A DNA stretch of 64,000 bases from Bradyrhizobium sp. U87765 SZCCT0048 (GCF_018131225.1 NZ_JAFCMM010000001.1:2170001-2234000), one strand, 5' to 3'. Shown: positions 27,817-36,697, counted from the first letter of the stretch. Program-made: numbers and translations. The notes: generated by a model from the letters alone, not told the origin.

Positions 27817-28692
27817 ATGACACAGGCACGCGCACTGAAAACCCTGCTCGGCCAGGGACGGATCATCCAGGCTCCGGGGGCACCCGATGCGCTCACCGCG
27901 CGCCTCGTGCAGCAGGCCGGCTTTCCTGCGATCTACATGACCGGCTTCGGCGCCACCGCGAGCCGGCTCGGCCAGCCCGATCTCGGCCTCATGAGCCAGA
28001 CCGAGATGACGACCCATGCCCGCGACATGACGCGCGCGGTGTCGATCCCGGTGATCGCCGACGCCGACACCGGCTATGGCGGGCCTGCCAACATCGTCCG
28101 TACCGTCGAGGAGTATCTTCAGGCCGGCGTCGCCGCGATCCATCTCGAGGACCAGCAGCTGCCCAAGCGCTGCGGCCAGCTCGCCGGCGTGCGGGTGATC
28201 TCGGCGGAGGAAAACGTGCGGCGGCTGCGCTGCGCGATCGCCGCCCGGGGCGCGAGCGAGATGCTGATCATCGCGCGTACCGACGCCCTGCCCGGTGCCG
28301 GCGCCGCGGAGGCGATCCGGCGGGCGAAGCTGTATCAGGACACGGGCGTCGACCTCGTGTTCGTCGACGGCATCAAGACCATCGCCGACGTCGAGGCGGT
28401 GGCGAAGGCGGTCGACGGCCCCAAGGTGGTCAGCATCGTCGACGGCAACGAGACAACCGCGCTGACCGCCCGCGACCTTGAGCAGATGGGCTTTCAGCTC
28501 GCGTTCTATGCGCTCTCGACGCTGTTCTCGGCGGTCAAGGCGATCGCGGACACCCTGGCGGTGCTCAAGCGCGACGGCACCCCGCGCGCCCGTGCTGCCG
28601 ATATGGTGACCTACCAGGCCTACAGCGACCTGGTCGGACTGCCCGCGTACGAGGACCTCGACGAGCACTATGGCTGGTCGGCCGGCACCTGA
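27817..28692 (+). CDS. Isocitrate lyase / PEP mutase family enzyme
   Basis: The 291-residue product has the superfamily motifs: VIADADTGYGG (metal-binding Asp), AIHLEDQQLPKRCG and IIARTDAL. The Cys in KRCG is the catalytic cysteine seen in isocitrate, methylisocitrate and dimethylmalate lyases; the following residue, usually His, is Gln here. A carbon-carbon lyase on a substituted malate or isocitrate is therefore more likely than an oxaloacetate decarboxylase, but the substrate is not determined. The start at 27817 is preceded by AGAGG. Confidence 0.85.
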   Translation: MTQARALKTLLGQGRIIQAPGAPDALTARLVQQAGFPAIYMTGFGATASRLGQPDLGLMSQTEMTTHARDMTRAVSIPVIADADTGYGGPANIVRTVEEYLQAGVAAIHLEDQQLPKRCGQLAGVRVISAEENVRRLRCAIAARGASEMLIIARTDALPGAGAAEAIRRAKLYQDTGVDLVFVDGIKTIADVEAVAKAVDGPKVVSIVDGNETTALTARDLEQMGFQLAFYALSTLFSAVKAIADTLAVLKRDGTPRARAADMVTYQAYSDLVGLPAYEDLDEHYGWSAGT

Positions 28693-28773
28693 GACAGGTT
28701 ATCCACAGGATCGTCACGCCGCTTCGAACCCGTCGGCGGAACATGGTTGCTATCTCTGGCGGCGAAAGCGATA

Positions 28774-28791
28774 GAAATCGCCTATGATTTC
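28774..28791. promoter_or_regulatory. Dyad upstream of the second MFS gene
   Basis: GAAATC-GCCTAT-GATTTC is a perfect 6-bp dyad, flanked by a wider imperfect match (ATCGCC and GGCGAT). It overlaps the first possible ATG (28784) of the MFS gene, which argues for the later start at 28841 and for an operator here. Confidence 0.35.
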
Positions 28792-28840
28792 GGCGATAAA
28801 GGGAAACAACTTCCCTTTGTTCGCCGGGACAGAAGAACAA

Positions 28841-30052
28841 ATGACTGCAATCCCTGCCGACGAGGCTTGTGACGACGTCCGGGCGCGCGCCAACGTCCTG
28901 CGGCTTGCTGTCGCGCAGTCCCTGACCGGCGCCAATGCCGCGGTGATCTTCGCCACCGGCTCCATCGTTGGCGCAACGCTCGCGCCCGACACCTCCCTCG
29001 CGACCTTGCCGATCTCGATCTATGTCGTCGGCATCGCCTGCGGCACGCTGCCGACCGGCGCGATCTCCCGGGCCTTCGGCCGGCGCACGGCGTTCATGAT
29101 CGGTGCGGGTTGTGGTGCGCTGTGCGGATTGATCGCCGCGATCGCCATCCTGCGCGGCTCTTTCGCCCTGTTCTGCTGCGCGACCTTCCTCGGCGGGCTC
29201 TATGCCGCCGTCGCCCAGTCCTACCGTTTCGCCGCCGCCGACGGCGCCAGCGCGGCGTACCGCCCGAAGGCGCTGTCCTGGGTGATGGCGGGCGGCGTCT
29301 TCGCGGGCGTGCTAGGTCCGCAACTCGTACAGTGGACCATGGATATCTGGCCGCCATTCGTGTTCGCGGCGAGCTTCATCGCCCAGACGGTGGTCGCACT
29401 CGTCGCCATGGCGGTGCTGGCCGGCGTCGATGCGCCGCCGCCACCGGCCACCAGCCATGCGGACGGACGCCCGCTGTTCGCCATTGCCCGCCAGCCGCGC
29501 TTCGTCGCCGCGGCACTGTGCGGCACGGTGGCGTATGCCATGATGAATCTGCTGATGACGTCGGCGCCTCTCGCGATGAAGTTCTGCGGGCTGACCGTCA
29601 GCGATTCCAACTTCGGCATCCAGTGGCATGTCGTGGCGATGTATGCGCCGAGCTTCGTCACCGGCACGCTGATCGCGCGCTTCGGCGCGGCGCGCGTCGT
29701 CGCCTGCGGGCTGCTGCTGGAAGCGCTCGCCGCGGCGATCGGCCATAGCGGCATCACCGCGATGCACTTCTGGGTCACGCTGATCGTGGTCGGGCTGGGA
29801 TGGAATTTCTCGTTCGTCGGCGCGTCTGCGCTGGTGCTCGAAACCCACCGGCCGCAGGAGCGCAACAAGGTCCAGGCGTTCAATGACTTCCTGGTGTTCG
29901 GGATGATGGCGATCGGGTCGTTCTCGTCGGGCCAGATTCTCACCAGCTATGGCTGGCCGATGGTCACGGCCATCGTGTTCCCGCCGGTCGCGCTGGCGCT
30001 CATCGTCCTGGTGCTGACCGCGCGGGCGCGCCGCGAAGCGGCCGCGGCCTGA
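28841..30052 (+). CDS. MFS transporter, paralogue of the 40.1-41.3 kb gene
   Basis: The product (403 residues from ATG 28841; 422 from 28784) has about 12 membrane segments. Landmarks are TLPISIYVVGIACGTLP, AQSYRFAAAD, IQWHVVAMYAPSF and GLGWNFSFVGASAL. The same landmarks occur in a second MFS protein 11 kb away, so both belong to one uncharacterised carrier group distinct from the ACS transporter nearby. It follows the lyase gene after 148 bases and may or may not belong to that module. The substrate is unknown. Confidence 0.85.
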   Translation: MTAIPADEACDDVRARANVLRLAVAQSLTGANAAVIFATGSIVGATLAPDTSLATLPISIYVVGIACGTLPTGAISRAFGRRTAFMIGAGCGALCGLIAAIAILRGSFALFCCATFLGGLYAAVAQSYRFAAADGASAAYRPKALSWVMAGGVFAGVLGPQLVQWTMDIWPPFVFAASFIAQTVVALVAMAVLAGVDAPPPPATSHADGRPLFAIARQPRFVAAALCGTVAYAMMNLLMTSAPLAMKFCGLTVSDSNFGIQWHVVAMYAPSFVTGTLIARFGAARVVACGLLLEALAAAIGHSGITAMHFWVTLIVVGLGWNFSFVGASALVLETHRPQERNKVQAFNDFLVFGMMAIGSFSSGQILTSYGWPMVTAIVFPPVALALIVLVLTARARREAAAA

Positions 30053-30056
30053 TCGC

Positions 30057-31565
30057 TCAGGACGACTTCGGGCGGACGATCCCCCAGCCGATCCGCAACG
30101 GCGGCAGACGGCCGTTGACCGTGCGCTCGAACGCACGCGGCACCTCCGGCGCGAGACCCGGAAAACGCCTGGCGATGTCCTCGGGTGGCGTGCCGGCGGT
30201 ATCGGCGGCCCGCCACACCACGATGCCGCCGTTCTCGGCAAACTTCGTGGCGTTCAGCCATGGCGTGCGCTCCGGCGCGGCATCGAGGAACAGGTGCGGC
30301 TGGCGCGGCGCACCGAGTGCGATCAGAGAGGCGAGTTGCGGATCGCCCGCGACCGCGCGCAACGGCAGGCCCGTGCGCCGCTCGAAACTGTCGCCGAAGA
30401 AGTGCCCGATCTGCGCAGCCGGCAGCGACGTCTTCACTTCGACACCAGCCCAGGGCTGCACCAGCGTGATCAGCAGCGTCGCCGCGGCGGGCGCGGCGAT
30501 GATCGCCGCCCACACCGTGCGCAGCACCTCCTGCCGGCGCAGCGGAATGAGATCGCCCGCGAACAGCATCGCCGCGATGCCGGCGGGCAGCAGCACGGTG
30601 CCGGCGCCGCCGGCAATCTGCGAAAACCCGAACAGCGCCGTGAGCAATGTCAGGACCAGTGCAGGAACGCTGGCGAAAAACAGCACATAGCGCCGCGCGA
30701 ACGGATCGACCGGCGGACGAAAAATGGAGGGCGCATCCTCCGGGCGGCGCGACCAGCGCGGCGCGTTGGCGATTGCGAGGATCGCGACGCCCGCCATCGC
30801 CAGCGCCAGTGTGGCGACGAGCTCGCCCCACCGCGTGGCGCGCGCACCAAGCTCGGTAGCCGGCGGAAGCGGCGGCAGATGCAGCGAATTGGCGCGCACC
30901 AGCCACATCAGATAGGGCAATACCAGCACCACGATCACGATCAGCGCGAACCACGGATCGAGCGAAGCGAGCGCGCGCCGCCCCCGCGCCGTCGCGAGCA
31001 TGAAGCCGAGCAGCAGCACCAGCAGCACGACGGCGGCGTGCGTGGTCAACAGCAGCAAGCCAGCCTCGATGGACAGTGCGAACCAGGCATTGCCCCGCCC
31101 CTGACCGACGACGCGAAAGCCATGGAGCAGCACCAGCGCCCACAGCGGCCGCGCCAGCACCTGGGAATCGAACTCGACGCCGGGAAAGCTGAACACCAGG
31201 AAGGTCGCGGTCAGCATCACTGCCAGCACCGCCTGCTGGCGTCCGATCACCGCGGCGCCGAGCTCGAACATCGCCCACATGGTCACGACGAAGCACGCCT
31301 GCGACAGCAGGTAGACGCCGACCACATGATGTCCCGCGGCCCGGAAGGCGATGTCGGCGAGCCAGAACGCCAGCGGCGGCCCGATATCCGTGCCGACCTG
31401 GTACTCGCGGCCGAACACCAGCAGCGTCGCCATGTCGCCCGGCGGGCTGCGGTAGAGCAGCGTCGGCAGCACCAGCCACAGCGCCGCCTGCGCCAGCACC
31501 ACGATCCAGAAGATCAGCCTGGGCCGCGCGCGGACGAGTTCGACGATCAGGGACGTGAAGCGCAT
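30057..31565 (-). CDS. Polytopic membrane protein, GT39 (ArnT/PMT)-like
   Basis: The 502-residue product has about 11 hydrophobic segments and starts with a short cytoplasmic part, then IFWIVVLAQAALWLVLPTLL. The first external loop contains GTDIGPPLAFWLADIAF, resembling the acidic loop in GT39 glycosyltransferases that use polyprenyl-phosphate sugars. The C-terminal 150 residues are soluble and likely periplasmic. Acceptor and sugar are unknown. I prefer ATG 31565 over 31631 because the added residues are Arg/Cys-rich. It ends 4 bases from the end of the converging MFS gene. Confidence 0.75.
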   Translation of the reverse strand: MRFTSLIVELVRARPRLIFWIVVLAQAALWLVLPTLLYRSPPGDMATLLVFGREYQVGTDIGPPLAFWLADIAFRAAGHHVVGVYLLSQACFVVTMWAMFELGAAVIGRQQAVLAVMLTATFLVFSFPGVEFDSQVLARPLWALVLLHGFRVVGQGRGNAWFALSIEAGLLLLTTHAAVVLLVLLLGFMLATARGRRALASLDPWFALIVIVVLVLPYLMWLVRANSLHLPPLPPATELGARATRWGELVATLALAMAGVAILAIANAPRWSRRPEDAPSIFRPPVDPFARRYVLFFASVPALVLTLLTALFGFSQIAGGAGTVLLPAGIAAMLFAGDLIPLRRQEVLRTVWAAIIAAPAAATLLITLVQPWAGVEVKTSLPAAQIGHFFGDSFERRTGLPLRAVAGDPQLASLIALGAPRQPHLFLDAAPERTPWLNATKFAENGGIVVWRAADTAGTPPEDIARRFPGLAPEVPRAFERTVNGRLPPLRIGWGIVRPKSS

Positions 31566-31643
31566 GAGAAAGAACCGCTGGCGAGGGCAAAGGCAGTCGC
31601 CTGTGATAAGCCGCAACGGCCGGTCAGGCAACGTTCCGGCCTG

Positions 31644-32453
31644 TCAGACCGGTGCGGCGAGCGCTTCGAACAGATCGGCCTGGGTGTCAGGCTCCGGGGC
31701 AGCCGGCTCCTCCGGCAGATCGCCGCCATGCTTGCGCCACGCCGCCGCGACGGGCGCGAACAGCCGGCGATGGTGCGCGGTCGGGCCAAGCGTGTCGAGC
31801 GCAGCCAGATGCAGCGGCACGCCGTAGCCCATGTGCTGTTCGAAGCCGTAGCCGGGATGCTCCTCGGCGAGTTTGCCCATCAGGCGGTCGCGGACCACCT
31901 TGGCGACGATGGAGGCTGCGGCGATCGAGACCACGAGACCATCGCCGCCGATTACCGCGTCGCAGCCACAGGGCACGTCGATCCGGTCGCGGCCATCGAC
32001 GAACACATGCTGGGGCGCCTGTGGGAGCGCGTCGACCGCGCGTGCCAGCGCCCAGAGCGATGCCCGCAGGATATTGTCACGCTCGATCCGAGACGGCGGC
32101 GCGACCGCGACCGCGAACGAGGCGGTGGCGCAGATCTCCTCGAACAGCGCTTCGCGCCGCTCGCGGGTCAGGCGTTTGGAATCGTCGAGGCCCTTCGGAA
32201 CACGGTCGGGGTCGAGAATGACCGCGGCGGCGACCACCGGACCGGCCAGCGGGCCGCGGCCAACCTCATCGCAACCGGCGACAGGCCAGACGCCGCGCTT
32301 GAGCAGAGCGCGCTCGCGTCGAAAGTTCGGCGGCGTCGTCGCGGCGCTCCTGGCCGGAGCTGCGACCTTCGCACGGCCACGCGGCGACGGCGCGTCCGCA
32401 GGGCCCGCGGCAGCTTTCCTGGTCGGCTTGCGAGGCGCCCGATCCCGAATCAT
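31644..32453 (-). CDS. rnhB: Ribonuclease HII with a basic N-terminal extension
   Basis: RNase HII cuts RNA in RNA-DNA hybrids and starts removal of misincorporated ribonucleotides. Motifs are [32 protein letters not shown] and [13 protein letters not shown], giving the four acidic active-site residues. The product is 269 residues, longer than the usual 200 or so, because of about 54 N-terminal residues rich in Arg, Lys, Ala and Pro. It precedes the GT39-like gene on the same strand. Confidence 0.94.
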   Translation of the reverse strand: MIRDRAPRKPTRKAAAGPADAPSPRGRAKVAAPARSAATTPPNFRRERALLKRGVWPVAGCDEVGRGPLAGPVVAAAVILDPDRVPKGLDDSKRLTRERREALFEEICATASFAVAVAPPSRIERDNILRASLWALARAVDALPQAPQHVFVDGRDRIDVPCGCDAVIGGDGLVVSIAAASIVAKVVRDRLMGKLAEEHPGYGFEQHMGYGVPLHLAALDTLGPTAHHRRLFAPVAAAWRKHGGDLPEEPAAPEPDTQADLFEALAAPV

Positions 32454-32621
32454 GGCGGCGATGCTGCGGCGGCCGGATCAGCCGCGCAAGACGCAAATCC
32501 GTGCCATGCCCGCTATTCAACCGCGCCCCATCATCCTGCGGTCGCGGAGCGATGGTACCTGCGCCGACATGTTCCCGTGCCCGGCGCGAACTGCTCCGCG
32601 CCTCACTCCGAAGGGATCGTC

Positions 32622-32960
32622 ATGTTGAATGCCTTCTCGAGCCCGTGGGTGCTGCTTGGCCTGTGCATCGTCGCCGAGGTGGCGGCGACGACGCTGCTGA
32701 CCAAATCAGCGGGCTTCAGCCGGCCACTCTACGGCCTGATCGCAATCGTGATCTTCGCCGGCTGCTTCTGGACAATGTCCCATGTGCTGACCCGCATTCC
32801 GGTCGGCGTCGCCTACGCCGTCTGGTCCGGGGTCGGCATCCTGCTGATCTCGATGACCGGCTGGCTGTTCCTGCGCCAGCCACTCACCACCATGCAACTG
32901 ATGTTTATCGCTCTCATCGTCGCCGGTGCGGCCGGGCTCAACCTGTCCACCAAGACCTGA
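32622..32960 (+). CDS. Small multidrug resistance (SMR) family transporter
   Basis: The 112-residue product has the four membrane segments of the EmrE/SugE family. The key glutamate lies in segment 1 (CIVAEVAATTLLTKS); segment 2-3 contains PVGVAYAVWSGVG, a near-invariant SMR signature. SMR proteins export lipophilic cations or guanidinium by proton exchange; VAYAVWSG favours the EmrE (Qac) branch, but the substrate is not certain. AAGGGA lies 6 bases before the ATG. It diverges from rnhB. Confidence 0.9.
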   Translation: MLNAFSSPWVLLGLCIVAEVAATTLLTKSAGFSRPLYGLIAIVIFAGCFWTMSHVLTRIPVGVAYAVWSGVGILLISMTGWLFLRQPLTTMQLMFIALIVAGAAGLNLSTKT

Positions 32961-32984
32961 CGCCGCGCCTGCTGGCGGCGGACG

Positions 32985-33443
32985 TCAGTCGGCGAGATGC
33001 ACGCGACGATCGTCGCCGACCTCGATCCCCGGCGCAGTCACCACTTCCCAGGGATGGCCGTCGGGATCGCTGAAGTAACCGGAATAGCCGCCATAGTCGG
33101 TGTGATGCGCCGCTTTCAGCGACGTCGCGCCCTGTGACAGCGCGAACGCCAACACGGCATCCACTTCCGCCTCGCTGCGGCAATTCCATGCCAGTGTGAC
33201 GCCACGGAATGCCGCGGGCCGCGGCGCTTCGGGCAGCGCCGCGTCGCGCGCCAGGCTGTCCCAGGGATAGAGCGCGAGCACTGAGCCGCCGGTCTCGAAG
33301 AACGCGACATTGTCACCGGCCACCGCGAGCTTGCGGGCGAATCCCAGCGCCGCGTAGAATGCAGCGCTCCGGCCAACGTCCGCCACCCCCAAAGTCACCA
33401 CCGTGAAACGCGCCGGCGGCGGCGGAAGATCCGTTTTACTCAT
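32985..33443 (-). CDS. VOC-superfamily (glyoxalase-like) protein
   Basis: The 152-residue product has the paired beta-alpha-beta-beta-beta modules of the vicinal oxygen chelate fold: FTVVTLGVADVGRSAAFYAALGF at the start and GYSGYFSDPDGHPWEV near the end. Such proteins include glyoxalase I, dioxygenases and resistance proteins; the metal ligands are only partly visible, so no reaction is assigned. It lies just downstream of the radical SAM gene on the same strand (27 bases). Confidence 0.82.
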   Translation of the reverse strand: MSKTDLPPPPARFTVVTLGVADVGRSAAFYAALGFARKLAVAGDNVAFFETGGSVLALYPWDSLARDAALPEAPRPAAFRGVTLAWNCRSEAEVDAVLAFALSQGATSLKAAHHTDYGGYSGYFSDPDGHPWEVVTAPGIEVGDDRRVHLAD

Positions 33444-33470
33444 TGCAACACTCTTTCACTTGTTTGCGGG

Positions 33471-34652
33471 TCAGTCGAACAGACCGAGCTGCTGTCCACC
33501 ACGCTTGGGCCTCACGAAATGCTCCGTGGTCAGCTTGGCGCGGCGCTTGTTCATGCCGGCCTTGCCGCAGGCGATCTCGAAACGGCGCCCGATCATCCAG
33601 GCGAGCGGCCCGGTGCCCTTCATCCGCGTCCCCCATTGCGAGTCGTAGTCGCGACCGCCGCGCATGTCGCGGATCAGCGTGAAGATGTGGCGATACCGGT
33701 CGGGGTAGTTGGCGATCAGCCACTCGCGGAACAGGTCGCGGACCTCCAGCGGCAGCCGCAGCAGCACGTAGCTCGCCTCCTTGACGCCGGCATGGGCCGC
33801 GGCATCGAGGATGCGCTCGATCTCGCTGTCGTTGAGCGCCGGGATGATCGGCGCAACCATCACCGTCGTGGGGATGCCGGCCTCCGACAACTGCCGCAGC
33901 GCCTCGAGCCGCCGCGCCGGCGACGCGGCGCGCGGCTCCATGGTGCGCGCGAGCTTGGGGTCCATGCTGGTGACGGACAGCGCGACCTTGACGAGGTTGC
34001 GCTTCGCCATCCGCGACAGGATATCGATGTCGCGGGTCACCAGCGCCGACTTGGTGACGATCCCGACGGGATGGCCGGCACGGTCCAGCACCTCAAGCAG
34101 GCCGCGCATGATCTGCTGCTCGCGCTCGATCGGCTGGTACGGGTCGGTGTTGGTGCCGATCGCGATCATTCGCGGCTCGTAGTCGGCGGACGCCAGCTCC
34201 TTTTCGAGCAGCGCCGGCGCGTCCGGCTTGGCGAACAGCTTCGTCTCGAAGTCGAGCCCGGGCGACAACCCCATGTAGGCATGGGTCGGCCGCGCAAAAC
34301 AGTAGACGCAGCCATGCTCGCAGCCGCGATAGGGATTGATCGAGCGATCGAAACCGATGTCCGGCGAGTCGTTGCGGGTGATCACCTTGCGCGCGGTGTC
34401 CACGCCAACAGTGGTCTTGAACGCGGGAAGATCGTCGAGGCTCTGCCAGCCGTCGTCGAAGGCGACACGCGCCTCCGCCTCATAGCGGCCGCTGGCGTTG
34501 GACTGTGCGCCGCGGCCGCGGCGGCGCTCCTCGTCGACAAGCGCCGCGGGCTCGCCGAACGGGGCCACAGCTCCCACCGGCGGCGGGGAGGACACCGACA
34601 CCGGCGGGAGAGACGCGGTACGAGAGGTCTTGGCGCGGGACACCTGGCTCAT
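33471..34652 (-). CDS. PA0069-family radical SAM protein
   Basis: The product (393 residues from ATG 34652) has the radical SAM cluster CEHGCVYCFAR (Cys-x3-Cys-x2-Cys) after RSINPYRG, an arrangement found in the PA0069 family and related to spore photoproduct lyase. IGTNTDPYQPIE, VTKSALVTRDIDIL and SVTSMDPKLARTMEPRA follow. About 85 N-terminal residues are Pro/Ser/Ala-rich with no predicted structure. The reaction is unknown. It is probably cotranscribed with the VOC gene behind it. Confidence 0.88.
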   Translation of the reverse strand: MSQVSRAKTSRTASLPPVSVSSPPPVGAVAPFGEPAALVDEERRRGRGAQSNASGRYEAEARVAFDDGWQSLDDLPAFKTTVGVDTARKVITRNDSPDIGFDRSINPYRGCEHGCVYCFARPTHAYMGLSPGLDFETKLFAKPDAPALLEKELASADYEPRMIAIGTNTDPYQPIEREQQIMRGLLEVLDRAGHPVGIVTKSALVTRDIDILSRMAKRNLVKVALSVTSMDPKLARTMEPRAASPARRLEALRQLSEAGIPTTVMVAPIIPALNDSEIERILDAAAHAGVKEASYVLLRLPLEVRDLFREWLIANYPDRYRHIFTLIRDMRGGRDYDSQWGTRMKGTGPLAWMIGRRFEIACGKAGMNKRRAKLTTEHFVRPKRGGQQLGLFD

Positions 34653-34768
34653 GTGCTCAATGTAGGCAGGCAAATTGAACAAAACAAGAACAAAAATTCA
34701 GTTGTCCCGCCGGAGCCCTTGCCGATGCGCGGCGCTGGCCCTGCATCAACGATTCAGGGAATGACGTC

Positions 34769-34975
34769 ATGCGAGTACTGTATCTGGCGGTCGCCGCAAC
34801 ACTGTTGGGCTGTGCAACGCTATCGACCGCGCCCACCGCAGCGGCGCGCGCCGGCCGCGCCTACGGGCCAGCGGTCGACGACGACTATGCCATGGCGCCC
34901 GCAGAGAGCCTTGCGATCGGCTACACCGTTGTGGTGCCGGCACCGGGCTCCATCGTGTCGCCGGGTGACTACTAA
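34769..34975 (+). CDS. Small putative lipoprotein
   Basis: The 68-residue product starts MRVLYLAVAATLLGCATLS, where LLGC fits a lipobox with Cys15 as the lipidated residue. The rest is short and polar with YTVVVPAPGSIVSPGDY at the end. AGGGA is upstream of the ATG. The gene is otherwise unrecognised. Alternatively it is cut by signal peptidase I after TAAARA. Confidence 0.6.
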   Translation: MRVLYLAVAATLLGCATLSTAPTAAARAGRAYGPAVDDDYAMAPAESLAIGYTVVVPAPGSIVSPGDY

Positions 34976-35063
34976 TTGATCAGCGACGCCCGGCGACGAC
35001 CGGCTGCTTTCATGACAGCGAGATGATAAGGCTGCGAACCTGAGGCAGGAACTCAGGATCGCA

Positions 35064-35645
35064 ATGTCCATGTTGAGTGTCATTATTCCGACCGAGGGCG
35101 AGGAGCCACCGGTCGTCGCCACCCTTGCCGCACTGGTGCCGGGGGCCGCAGCAGGCGTCATTCGCGAAGTCCTGCTCGTCGACCGTTCGGGCACCGACAC
35201 CATCGCCCGGGTGGCCGATGTCGCCGGCTGCGGCTTCGTCGCGGTGACGGGATCACGGGCGCAGGCGCTCGCCGCCGGCGCCCGGCAGGCGCGCTCGGAA
35301 TGGCTGATGTTCCTCCATCCCGGAGCGGTTCTCGATCATGGCTGGATCGACGAAACTTCCCAGTTCATCCAGACCATCGCACTGAGCGGCAAGGCGCGCG
35401 CCGGCATCTTCCGCTACGCTCGCTCCCCCTACGCGGAGCTGTCGTTGGGCGCACGGCTGCGGCAGTTCGCCCTGCGCATGTCCGGCCCGGTGGCCGATCA
35501 GGGCCTCCTGATTGCCCGCAGCCACTACGACCGGCTGGGCGGCCATTCGACGACGGCCCGCCGCTCCGAGGCCCGCCTGCTGTCGCATCTCGGCCGCTCC
35601 GGCCGGGCGCTGCTGCGCACCCGGATCTTCGTACCGGCTGGATAA
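35064..35645 (+). CDS. Glycosyltransferase family 2-like protein without the usual DxD
   Basis: The 193-residue product begins with the GT2 strand LSVIIPTEGEE and has EVLLVDRSGTD and ARSEWLMFLHPGAVLDHGW, where GT2 enzymes normally carry a DxD or DAD motif. Here the position reads HPG. The C-terminal half contains DQGLLIARSHYDRLGG, as in GT2 proteins of the TIGR04283 type. The protein may have lost metal-dependent transfer or bind another ligand. It precedes the double palindrome of the MarR-GNAT gene. Confidence 0.72.
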   Translation: MSMLSVIIPTEGEEPPVVATLAALVPGAAAGVIREVLLVDRSGTDTIARVADVAGCGFVAVTGSRAQALAAGARQARSEWLMFLHPGAVLDHGWIDETSQFIQTIALSGKARAGIFRYARSPYAELSLGARLRQFALRMSGPVADQGLLIARSHYDRLGGHSTTARRSEARLLSHLGRSGRALLRTRIFVPAG

Positions 35646-35646
35646 A

Positions 35647-35682
35647 TTTGACTTGGTCAAATTATTATTTGACCAAGTCAAA
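35647..35682. promoter_or_regulatory. Double palindromic operator upstream of the MarR-GNAT gene
   Basis: TTTGACTTGGTCAAA (35647-35661) and TTTGACCAAGTCAAA (35668-35682) are perfect complements of each other, 6 bases apart. Each is also a palindrome by itself, TTGAC-N3-GTCAA, so this is two binding sites whose centres are 21 bases (two helical turns) apart. It begins one base after the upstream stop codon and ends 40 bases before the MarR-GNAT start, as an autoregulatory operator would. Confidence 0.72.
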
Positions 35683-35722
35683 ATAATGCCCGACACTGTT
35701 CGCCATCAACGGACAGGAAGTC

Positions 35723-36697
35723 ATGTCGCATCCCGCCTCGCCCGACACCCCGCCTGCCTCCGACGCACTCGCCTCAGAGGTCGCTGCCGTCAGGCACTTC
35801 AACCGCCGCTACACCAGGACCATCGGCGTGCTCGACCAGCATCTGCTGGCCAGCCCGTACTCGCTGACCGAAGCCCGCGTGCTGTTCGAACTCGCCCATC
35901 GCGACAATCTCACGGCTAAGACGCTCGGTGCCGAACTTGCGATCGATGCTGGCTATCTCAGCCGCATCGTACAGCGCTTCGCCGACGAGGATCTGATCAC
36001 CCGCACGCCACTTGCCTCGGACCGCCGCCAGCACGGCATGGTCCTGACGGCCAGGGGGCGTGCTGCCTATGACGTGCTGGACGGCCGCTCCCGCGCGGCG
36101 GTCAGTGCCCTGCTCGAACCGCTTCCACCCGCAGCCCGTGCACGACTGGTCGCGGCGATGGGACATGTCGACCGCATTCTCAACAACGAGAAGCCCGACG
36201 CCGGCAATGTCGTGCTCCGCCCCCACCGGCCCGGGGACATGGGCTGGGTAGTGCAACTCAACGGCGAATCCTATGCCCGCGAATATGGCTGGGACATTTC
36301 CTACGAGGCGCTGTGCGCCGAGATCGTCGCGAGCTTCGTGAAAAACTTCGATCCCGCGCACGAGCATTGCTGGATCGCCGAGCTTGACGGCGAACGACTG
36401 GGCGCGGTGTTCGTGGTGCGGCAGTCGGACGAGGTGGCGAAGCTGCGGCTGCTGCTGGTCGACCCCGCCGCGCGCGGCCTCGGCCTCGGCAAGCGGCTGG
36501 TGGAGGAATGCATCGGCTTCGCCCGTGCACGCGGCTATCGCAAGATGACACTGTGGACGCAGGATATCCTTCTGGCAGCCCGGCGGATCTACAGCGACGC
36601 GGGCTTCGTGCGGGTCGGCGTCGAACCGCACCACAGCTTCGGCCATGATCTCGTTGGCGAGACCTGGGAGCTCGCGCTGTCCGGACGCGAGCCATGA
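35723..36697 (+). CDS. MarR regulator fused to a GNAT N-acetyltransferase
   Basis: Residues 20-150 form a MarR winged helix (VRHFNRRYTRTIGVL, LTEARVLFEL, AIDAGYLSRIVQRF, LASDRRQHGMVLT). From about residue 160 a GNAT domain begins (VLRPHRPGDMGWVVQLNGESY) with the acetyl-CoA loop RGLGLGKRLVEECI and ending in YSDAGF. This bifunctional pair is common in bacteria; the acetyl acceptor is unknown. AGGAAG lies before the ATG. The next small gene overlaps its stop codon. Confidence 0.92.
   Translation: MSHPASPDTPPASDALASEVAAVRHFNRRYTRTIGVLDQHLLASPYSLTEARVLFELAHRDNLTAKTLGAELAIDAGYLSRIVQRFADEDLITRTPLASDRRQHGMVLTARGRAAYDVLDGRSRAAVSALLEPLPPAARARLVAAMGHVDRILNNEKPDAGNVVLRPHRPGDMGWVVQLNGESYAREYGWDISYEALCAEIVASFVKNFDPAHEHCWIAELDGERLGAVFVVRQSDEVAKLRLLLVDPAARGLGLGKRLVEECIGFARARGYRKMTLWTQDILLAARRIYSDAGFVRVGVEPHHSFGHDLVGETWELALSGREP

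Noticed and set aside
28699..28707. Perfect DnaA consensus TTATCCACA after the lyase gene
   Set aside because: A single 9-base match between metabolic genes is compatible with chance, and no cluster of boxes or origin-type gene is present.
30294..32960. Long plus-strand open frame (888 codons) opposite the GT39-like and rnhB genes
   Set aside because: Only its last 112 codons encode a real protein (the SMR transporter from 32622). The rest is low-complexity Arg/His/Gln-rich antisense.
35647..35682. Double palindrome read as a terminator of the glycosyltransferase-like gene
   Set aside because: The stem is long but AT-rich, has no following T run, and each arm is a palindrome in itself, which fits an operator better. 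A dual role cannot be excluded.
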